A stretch of DNA of 62,715 bases from the IMG/VR virus record IMGVR_UViG_3300009146_000014, positions 1 through 62,715 of that record, one strand, 5' to 3'. The notes beneath the pieces are model-generated. The model was not told where the DNA came from. It saw only the letters and a program-made list of their open reading frames with translations, and ran no database searches. This document shows, one piece after another, positions 57,956-62,715 of the stretch; position 1 is the first letter of the stretch; every line of letters starts with the position of its first letter. A program made the position numbers and the translations under genes. The DNA is from a virus.

Positions 57956-58227
57956 AGGCGCAGAAGAAACAAAAACTCAGAATCGTGCGGGCTGATAACG
58001 GCGATTGGTCATTGTATCCGCCGGCCGATTCGATAGTGGGGCCGCCGCCGATACTGCGGACCGGGCCGGCGCGGATGTTTGGTGGTGTGTGGGACCGGCC
58101 GACGAAACATGACTACACGTTGGCATGGATGGCGTGGGGTGAGCATGTTGAGAGGTTGCGCGAAATGCAGAGAGCGGCGCGAGCGGTTCGCGCGGATGTG
58201 GCGCGAGTGGAGGGAGAGCAAAGATGA
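57952..58227 (+). CDS. Hypothetical protein, 91 aa
   Basis: A 91-aa basic protein: MKAQKKQKLRIVRADNGDWSLYPP, then a helix (YTLAWMAWGEHVERLREMQRAARAVRADVARVE). Coupled by ATGA at both ends. No family recognised. Confidence 0.55.
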   Translation: MKAQKKQKLRIVRADNGDWSLYPPADSIVGPPPILRTGPARMFGGVWDRPTKHDYTLAWMAWGEHVERLREMQRAARAVRADVARVEGEQR

Positions 58228-58343
58228 GCGAGGAAGCGAGCGAGGAAAAGGGACTCTCGTTTATCAAGAGCGACATGACGGCGTTCGTGCTTCTCGTGGT
58301 TATCCCGGTGATCGCGATGATGACCGTGGCGTGGATGTGGTGA
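58224..58343 (+). CDS. Single-pass membrane microprotein, 39 aa
   Basis: A 39-aa protein: charged start (MSEEASEEKGLSFIKSDM) and one membrane helix (AFVLLVVIPVIAMMTVAWMW). ATGA overlap with the gene upstream supports translation. Could modify the inner membrane or act with lysis genes. A similar 39-aa membrane protein lies at 59144. Confidence 0.6.
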   Translation: MSEEASEEKGLSFIKSDMTAFVLLVVIPVIAMMTVAWMW

Positions 58344-58347
58344 AGCC

Positions 58348-58581
58348 ATGACGCAACGATATGCCTCGATATACGAACATCCGTTGACGGTGGCGCCGGT
58401 CAAAACCCGGCGCCTCTGCCGTCTCTGCTCATGTCGCAGGCGTGCCACGCACGCGGTGTTCGCCATGGGCATGGCCATGAGTGCGCCGGGTTGCGAGTTG
58501 GCCACGCATCGCATCGCAAAGCAGATGCGCGCGGTGGCCGCTCGTGGGGTGATGACGTTTCTATTTCGTCCGAAGGAATAG
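58348..58581 (+). CDS. Hypothetical protein, 77 aa
   Basis: A 77-aa basic protein with RRLCRLCSCRRRATHAVF, a CxxCxC cluster, plus a later cysteine, suggesting a small metal site. ATG four bases after the membrane-protein stop. No family recognised. Confidence 0.55.
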   Translation: MTQRYASIYEHPLTVAPVKTRRLCRLCSCRRRATHAVFAMGMAMSAPGCELATHRIAKQMRAVAARGVMTFLFRPKE

Positions 58582-58584
58582 CCG

Positions 58585-58980
58585 ATGCGAATCTATCTGC
58601 ACAACACGGGGCCATTGATTGCCTACGATGGCCGCGATTTGCAAATTGAAGACCTCAACCCCGAACAGAAAATGAAGTGGCGAATCTCGCGCTTCTCACT
58701 GATACGCATCGGGTTCGCGTGTCTCGTGGCGGCGGTGTGGGCGTGGGAAGCGTGGGACAACGCGCGCAAGCCAGCCGAGCCGGATGTGCGCGGCTGGCGC
58801 AAGCATGATGGCGGTCCATGTCCGGTGCCGCCGGATACGTTGGTGGAGTTGCCCGGCAACACTCATTCGCACGGGATGATGATTGGGCCGGTCAAGGCGT
58901 CTGATGTCGAATGGGAGCACACAAAAACCGTTCTGAAGGGTGACGAGATTCGCTTCTATCGCATTCGGGATGACGGTTGA
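58585..58980 (+). CDS. Membrane protein with soluble C-terminal domain, 131 aa
   Basis: A 131-aa protein. A hydrophobic segment at ~37-54 (RFSLIRIGFACLVAAVWAWEAW) anchors a C-terminal domain containing CPVPPDTLVELPGN and a beta-rich end (DEIRFYRIRDDG) of the type RxHDGGPCPVPPDTLVE, a short domain recurrent in phage proteins. TGATG overlap with the next gene. Confidence 0.6.
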   Translation: MRIYLHNTGPLIAYDGRDLQIEDLNPEQKMKWRISRFSLIRIGFACLVAAVWAWEAWDNARKPAEPDVRGWRKHDGGPCPVPPDTLVELPGNTHSHGMMIGPVKASDVEWEHTKTVLKGDEIRFYRIRDDG

Positions 58981-59147
58981 TGACTAGGCGGAGCGCACGC
59001 AAAAAGCCAAAAGGCAAGGGCAAGCCGAAGGGCATCAAGATTTGCGAATGCGGCTACATGGTCACAAAGCAAGGCAAGTTCGGAAAGTCGGCCTCGCCTC
59101 AGTTGCGCCAAGCGTTCGGGTTCAAGCGAGCGAGGAAGCGAGGATGA
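58980..59147 (+). CDS. Small Lys/Arg-rich zinc-knuckle protein, 55 aa
   Basis: A 55-aa protein, 30 percent Lys/Arg, with IKICECGYM providing a single CxC. ATG overlaps the upstream stop (TGATG), and its TGA overlaps the next ATG. Probably binds nucleic acid. Too short for automatic callers but well embedded in the operon. Confidence 0.5.
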   Translation: MTRRSARKKPKGKGKPKGIKICECGYMVTKQGKFGKSASPQLRQAFGFKRARKRG

Positions 59148-59263
59148 GAAACGAATGGACCGCGCTCGGTATAGCTCTGGCGCTTGTTGGTGCCGCACTC
59201 GTGTTGCTCGGGTATTGGGTGATGGTTGAGTGGGGGCACAGTCAAATGATGATGTGGCTATGA
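59144..59263 (+). CDS. Single-pass membrane microprotein, 39 aa
   Basis: A 39-aa protein: MRNEWTALGIALALVGAALV then LLGYWVMVEWGHSQMMMWL, one membrane helix. Same size and class as the protein at 58224. ATGA overlap at its start. Confidence 0.55.
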   Translation: MRNEWTALGIALALVGAALVLLGYWVMVEWGHSQMMMWL

Positions 59264-59266
59264 CAG

Positions 59267-59644
59267 ATGGCGCTTTGGTGGCTAGAGCCGGGATGGACGG
59301 AGACGCGGTGCAACTCGTGCGGCGCGGTGATTTGGCCGGAGGGTGATCCAGATTGGGGGTTGTGCTTCGCGTGTTTTACGGTGCCGGCTGACGTTGCACA
59401 TCTATCGTCCGGAGCAACTCAAAAAGGACAGGGCAAGACGATGACCGTTGAAGACCTCATTGCGAGATTGCAGACGTTGCCGCCGAAGGCGTTGGTGATT
59501 CTCGCCAGCGATGCAGAGGGCAACGGGTTCGACACTGTGGGGGAAGTGACAGAAGGGCACTACACGAAAGAGAACGCCGATTTCACCGACATTCCAGAGG
59601 ACGCGCCAAAGGAAGCGGTGCAGGCGGTGTGCATCTGGCCATGA
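59267..59644 (+). CDS. Zinc-finger protein with acidic C-terminal domain
   Basis: A 125-aa protein. Residues ~14-36 hold CNSCGAVIWPEGDPDWGLCFAC (listed in two parts: CNSCG and CFAC), a four-cysteine zinc ribbon. After a linker, MTVEDLIARLQTLPPKALVILASDAEGNGFDTV is the common phage 'TVEDLIALLK' unit, usually a stand-alone protein, so this looks like a fusion of two modules. An internal ATG at 59441 could give the second module alone. Confidence 0.65.
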   Translation: MALWWLEPGWTETRCNSCGAVIWPEGDPDWGLCFACFTVPADVAHLSSGATQKGQGKTMTVEDLIARLQTLPPKALVILASDAEGNGFDTVGEVTEGHYTKENADFTDIPEDAPKEAVQAVCIWP

Positions 59645-60324
59645 AATATCCAGCGATAACATTGCGCGAGAGGCGTCGCCATTTTGTGCGCGCGGTCTCG
59701 CGTAAGCGTTTGATAGAGACCAAGCGCGCGGGCTTCACAACGCGGAGACATTCAGAGAGTGACCACGATTGCGGGGTGTTGGTGGAGGTTGGGGGATATG
59801 GCTGGTTGACGCGCCAGTGCGGGCCAATGACGTGGAAGCTTTGGGACACGGCAGAGGAGTTGATGGCGGCAATCGAGAAGGCCAAGAGAGAGGGAGCCGC
59901 CTACAAAAAATCGGCCGACTTTGCCGGCTTCATTGATGTGAAAGCGGTTCGAGAGCCAAATCATCGCATGATTGTGCAGTGCTCGGGCGTGCTCAACGCG
60001 AACGAGCCGACGGATGAGTTTGTCTATTTGGCAATCGGTTGTTGGGAATTTAAGGCGCATGGCCGCTTGCTCATATTGGGGTGGCAGTGGGGGTATGAGG
60101 TTCGCCGGTATCCACTCGGTGATTGCTATAGTGACGCGCGATTGGGTCGGTGGGTGCCGCTGAAGCATCTACACGACCCATGGACGTTGATTCCAATTCT
60201 GCAAGCCAAGCTTGCAGTGGAACGTGAACAGAGAGGGAATGATTCGGTTCGTGAGATTGGGGGAAGCAATGCCGACGCATCCAGTGCAGAAGCCGGGAGC
60301 CGGCAAACCGGCCAAGCTCAATGA
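59641..60324 (+). CDS. Hypothetical protein, 227 aa
   Basis: A 227-aa alpha-beta protein: KYPAITLRERRRHFVRAVSRK, then LVEVGGYGWLTRQCGPMTWKLW and a region with FVYLAIGCWEFKAHGRLLILGWQWGYEVRR. ATGA overlap at its start. No family recognised. The C-terminal ~20 residues overlap the next gene. Confidence 0.55.
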   Translation: MKYPAITLRERRRHFVRAVSRKRLIETKRAGFTTRRHSESDHDCGVLVEVGGYGWLTRQCGPMTWKLWDTAEELMAAIEKAKREGAAYKKSADFAGFIDVKAVREPNHRMIVQCSGVLNANEPTDEFVYLAIGCWEFKAHGRLLILGWQWGYEVRRYPLGDCYSDARLGRWVPLKHLHDPWTLIPILQAKLAVEREQRGNDSVREIGGSNADASSAEAGSRQTGQAQ

Positions 60325-60514
60325 GCTTGTGACGCGCCGCGCGTATGAGGTCTATTGCCATTTGTACGGGCCGCAAGAGGCGATGGTGACAGAGGGTTGC
60401 CGTGGCGGCTTCTCAACCGGCGAGCTAATCGCCTTCCTCTATGCGCACACGTTTCCGCAAGCGGAGTGGCGCGAGCGCGTCTATGAGGCAGAAAGCGGAA
60501 TGGTCAATCTGTAG
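60269..60514 (+). CDS. Hypothetical protein, 81 aa
   Basis: An 81-aa protein starting MPTHPVQKPGAGKPAKLNELVTRRAYEVY. GGGGGAAG lies four bases before the ATG, deciding the start at 60269. Helical; the end FPQAEWRERVYEAESGM is unremarkable. Overlaps the preceding gene by 56 bases. Confidence 0.55.
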   Translation: MPTHPVQKPGAGKPAKLNELVTRRAYEVYCHLYGPQEAMVTEGCRGGFSTGELIAFLYAHTFPQAEWRERVYEAESGMVNL

Positions 60515-60522
60515 GGTGTGCC

Positions 60523-61008
60523 ATGGATGAAAAGACGATGGACGAAATCGACAGCGGCAACCCGGCGACATCGTGGGCGCTCAACCCATGGCATCCGATG
60601 ACAAAGCCGATTGACCTCAAACACCTTGGCAAGCTCGGCGAGGAAGCCAACGAGCTAGGCAGCGCCATCAATCGCTGCATCATCCAAGGGATTGACGAAT
60701 GCGAGCCGATCACGCGCAAGCCGAACAAGCAATGGCTGCAAGATGAGATTGCCGATGTGCTCGCGAACATCGAGTTGAATATGGAGCATTTCGAGTTAGA
60801 TCGCGACGCCATCGCCGAGCGACGCTTGCGCAAGATGAAACACTTGCGGGGATGGCACTCGATGCTGGACCCGGCCGGCAATGGAGACGTGTTCGTGGAA
60901 GGGCGATGGCTCAATGCGGACGATGTTAGAGCGGTGGCCGATGCGGCGGATGTGAGCGAGACAATTGCGCGCCAAGTGTTGAGCGCGCTCGGCAATGTGA
61001 GGACGTAA
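60523..61008 (+). CDS. MazG-like nucleotide pyrophosphohydrolase
   Basis: A 161-aa protein. LGKLGEEANELGSAINRCI (~35-53) supplies the EExxE helix, and WLQDEIADVLANIELNMEH (~70-88) the ExxD helix of all-alpha NTP pyrophosphohydrolases, followed by ERRLRKMKHLRGW, the family's K..R.W end. It hydrolyses NTPs or alarmones; phage MazG proteins can lower (p)ppGpp or clean nucleotide pools. Confidence 0.8.
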   Translation: MDEKTMDEIDSGNPATSWALNPWHPMTKPIDLKHLGKLGEEANELGSAINRCIIQGIDECEPITRKPNKQWLQDEIADVLANIELNMEHFELDRDAIAERRLRKMKHLRGWHSMLDPAGNGDVFVEGRWLNADDVRAVADAADVSETIARQVLSALGNVRT

Positions 61009-61265
61009 TGCCCGAGAGGATGCGTGATCCGAGTCCCATGCACTATGCATCGGGCTATACGCTTGACCTCTACTGCGATCACATAAACCCGAGACATCCG
61101 TTCAACGCTTTTCCTCACACGTTTGTCGGGGAGACGTTCGCAGAATGCGCAAGGCAGGCAAGGGCAAAGGGTTGGGACGTACATCATCGAGACCGCACGG
61201 CAACTTGCCCGATCTGTTTGAGCGAGAGCCGGCAGGCACGCCTAAAGCGTGCGGGACGTGTGTAG
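61008..61265 (+). CDS. Hypothetical CxxC protein, 85 aa
   Basis: An 85-aa protein: LDLYCDHINPRHPFNAFPHTFVGETFAECARQARAKGW (in parts) and CPICLSE at the end. The GETFAECARQARAKGW helix is common in small phage zinc proteins that end in CPxC. TAATG overlap with the upstream stop. Confidence 0.65.
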   Translation: MPERMRDPSPMHYASGYTLDLYCDHINPRHPFNAFPHTFVGETFAECARQARAKGWDVHHRDRTATCPICLSESRQARLKRAGRV

Positions 61266-61423
61266 TGCGCAACGCGCAAAGCGAGCAACAAGAGCACGGC
61301 AATTGCTCGCGCTTGGGCATGAGGCACAAGAATGCGCCGGCATGTCGCGAATGGTTCGGCTTAGAGCAGTTGAGGCAACCGCTCTATGGACGCAAAAGTT
61401 CGGTACGTCCGAAACTGACGTAG
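61145..61423 (+). CDS. Small cysteine-rich protein, overlapping frame
   Basis: A 92-aa protein overlapping the previous gene by 121 bases. Cysteines CGTC, C and C (KACGTCVVRNAQSEQQEHGN, then CSRLGMRHKNAPACREW) resemble a small zinc protein, and it ends eight bases before the methyltransferase start, as an operon gene would. No good ribosome site for the first ATG. Confidence 0.45.
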   Translation: MRKAGKGKGLGRTSSRPHGNLPDLFEREPAGTPKACGTCVVRNAQSEQQEHGNCSRLGMRHKNAPACREWFGLEQLRQPLYGRKSSVRPKLT

Positions 61424-61431
61424 GGGCAAAG

Positions 61432-62082
61432 ATGCGCATCATGGTAGGCGGCGAGCGAGTGCATCTGACAGACCAGAGCGATTCCATCGTGCGCATCATA
61501 TCCAACGGCAAGCGGTGGGAGCCAGAGACGCGCGCCGCATGGGCGTCGCTTGTGATGCAGGGTGCCGGGGGCATGGTGTTGGACGTGGGCGCCTATACGG
61601 GCGTGTATGCGATAGCCGCCGCGTTGATGGGTGCAAAGGTGATGGCTCTTGAACCTCATCCGGAGAACTTCGCGCGCTTGCTGGTGAACATCGCGCTCAA
61701 CCGCGTAGAGGTCGAGGCGAGGCAGGTTGCAGCATCGAGCGCACAAGGCGCACGCTTCCTCTACACCAAAGGGCGACGCCTCAATGACACGGCATCGCTT
61801 GAGCGCGACGATGTATTGAAAGACAAGGTGGAAGTGCAGGCCATGCGCATTGACGACATGGCGCTATTGGCGCGCGTGGGTCTGATCAAGATCGACGTGG
61901 AACATCATGAGGTCGATGTGCTCTTAGGGGCACAGTACACTCTCAAAGAGTGTAAGCCCGTGGTCGTGGTCGAAACGCTCGATGCGCTCGCCTTCGATAC
62001 CGTGGCACAATACATGCGCGGCATCGGCTATGCCCTACGGGGCACGCTCGACGCACGCAACAAGGTGTTTGAGTGTGAGTGA
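61432..62082 (+). CDS. FkbM-family methyltransferase (copy 2)
   Basis: A 216-aa protein paralogous to 22590-23234. Motif I MVLDVGAYTGVYAIAAAL, ALEPHPENFARL, then LIKIDVEHHEVDVLLGAQ and VVVVETLDALAF, and the same LDARNKVFE end. Start at 61432 with TAGGGG upstream; longer frames overlap other genes. It is not next to glycosyltransferases here, so it may modify a different sugar or the same glycan at another time. Confidence 0.87.
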   Translation: MRIMVGGERVHLTDQSDSIVRIISNGKRWEPETRAAWASLVMQGAGGMVLDVGAYTGVYAIAAALMGAKVMALEPHPENFARLLVNIALNRVEVEARQVAASSAQGARFLYTKGRRLNDTASLERDDVLKDKVEVQAMRIDDMALLARVGLIKIDVEHHEVDVLLGAQYTLKECKPVVVVETLDALAFDTVAQYMRGIGYALRGTLDARNKVFECE

Positions 62083-62393
62083 CGACTATGGACACGTGCC
62101 CAAGGTGTGGAGGTTCGCTCGCAATCCGCAACCCAACGGGTCGATGCGATCACCTTAAAAGCGAATACTACGGCGACGCCGAAATGACTACGACGGTTCG
62201 CACACTACGCGCAGCAGAGGCCTATAACATCACGGATGCAGAGCTAGTGCAGCGCATGGTGGAAGATGGGGCCATGACAGGCGGGGCACATGACCCACAA
62301 CGTGATGTAGACAAGCTGCGATCGGGTACGGCTACGACAGGGCGCATCGCATGTGCAGTGTTCGCAATCATAAGCGAGCGCACAAGGCATTAA
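62079..62393 (+). CDS. Hypothetical zinc-knuckle protein, 104 aa
   Basis: A 104-aa protein with CPRCGG near the start and CDHL after 15 residues, then a helical region (AAEAYNITDAELVQRMVEDG). GTG overlaps the upstream TGA (GTGA); an ATG at 62088 is the alternative. No family recognised. Confidence 0.55.
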   Translation: MTTMDTCPRCGGSLAIRNPTGRCDHLKSEYYGDAEMTTTVRTLRAAEAYNITDAELVQRMVEDGAMTGGAHDPQRDVDKLRSGTATTGRIACAVFAIISERTRH

Positions 62394-62418
62394 GTGCAGA
62401 CCAAGCACGGGCCACGTC

Positions 62419-62715
62419 ATGACCAAGACAAACATGCACTCGACATGCACTCCCATTGCAGAAGCGAACCAATGCGTCACACGTGACGAGAGAGACAAGC
62501 TCACAAGAGGCAGGCAGGACGTAAGCCGGCTTAGCCTGATGCTTGCGCTGTCGCGTTCGTCTGAGCGTCGAGATGCGCGCTCAATCTCAGATGAGATGCG
62601 AGCTTTGATGTTGAGCGGACGCATTCGATTAGGTGTTGAGAGCGGCGTAAGATTTTCAAAATCGAATCGGGCAAAGGTACTACAAGAATCGCAACTTGCG
62701 CGGGGTCGGCGCGAC
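62419..62715 (+). CDS. Partial gene crossing the genome junction
   Basis: Open frame from ATG 62419 to the window end without a stop: MTKTNMHSTCTPIAEANQCV, then SRLSLMLALSRSSERRDARS and ISDEMRALMLSGRIRLGVE. If the two 13-base ends are merged, it continues CGC GAT GTT TGA and stops at base 25, giving 102 aa. The sequence is helical with a plausible small helix-turn-helix-like part, but no family is recognised. There is no strong ribosome site. No other gene fits the last 320 bases. Confidence 0.45.
   Translation, partial: MTKTNMHSTCTPIAEANQCVTRDERDKLTRGRQDVSRLSLMLALSRSSERRDARSISDEMRALMLSGRIRLGVESGVRFSKSNRAKVLQESQLARGRRD

Noticed and set aside
1-62715. Temperate (integrating) lifestyle
   Set aside because: XRE/Cro-type proteins are present, but no integrase, transposase, partition gene or attachment site is recognisable, so lysogeny cannot be claimed.

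Overview
This window looks like a complete, or nearly complete, genome of a contractile-tailed (myovirus) dsDNA phage. The structural genes are a mosaic: a lambda-type head module (GpA terminase, gpW-like joiner, lambda-type portal, ClpP-like protease, gpD-like decoration protein, lambda-type major capsid) is joined to a Mu-type contractile tail and baseplate module. The host is probably an alphaproteobacterium. That is an inference from the GC-rich codon usage and from a small Flp-type pilin gene typical of tad-pilus bacteria. I see no integrase, transposase or tRNA gene. The first and last 13 bases are identical, and an open frame near the right end continues across the junction to a stop at base 25, so the molecule is probably circular or circularly joined.

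Layout. (1) 18-1599, +: small early genes, including a DUF7768 protein and an A1S_2505-type macro-like protein. (2) 1785-9279, -: about twenty mostly small genes in five transcription units. Each unit is headed by the same 49-bp element, a sigma70-like promoter whose -10 lies in the palindrome GGCCTAYATRTAGGCC and whose -35 lies in a second dyad, TGATAAG-N5-CTTGCCA. The units carry a gamma-glutamylcyclotransferase/amidoligase pair, an Flp pilin, an HTH protein and several DnaJ-like zinc proteins. (3) 9299-40312, +: the late region, covering packaging, capsid, tail sheath, a five-gene glycosyltransferase/FkbM-methyltransferase island lying between sheath and tube, tail tube, frameshifted tail chaperones, two paralogous tape-measure proteins with different peptidoglycan-hydrolase domains, baseplate, fibres, a three-domain endolysin and a small membrane protein.

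(4) 40614-48872, -: a recombination operon (DUF932 protein, secreted protein, PD-(D/E)XK exonuclease, RecT, HNH-type nuclease, HTH regulator). In its middle sits the most striking element of the window, a 1.77-kb array of about 48 units of 36 nt (GGCTCGCTC-N9-GGTGCTCTC-N9). It directly abuts a gene for a 285-aa Nop/IS110-like protein. Together these match a TIGR-Tas system (tandem interspaced guide RNA array plus nuclease-less Tas protein). (5) 48975-62715: + genes for replication and nucleotide metabolism (Cro/YdaS-like regulator, RuvC resolvase, primase, helicase, Dam-like methylase, MazG-like enzyme, second FkbM methyltransferase and many small genes), plus a minus-strand B12-dependent ribonucleotide reductase. 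A structured non-coding region with a 14-bp long-range helix separates ruvC from the primase gene.

How it works together (inference): the minus-strand early units prepare the cell and may exclude rivals (pilin, amidoligase), the 40-49 kb operon supplies single-strand-annealing recombination and an RNA-guided DNA-binding array, the right arm replicates DNA with its own nucleotide supply, and the central rightward block builds and releases virions.
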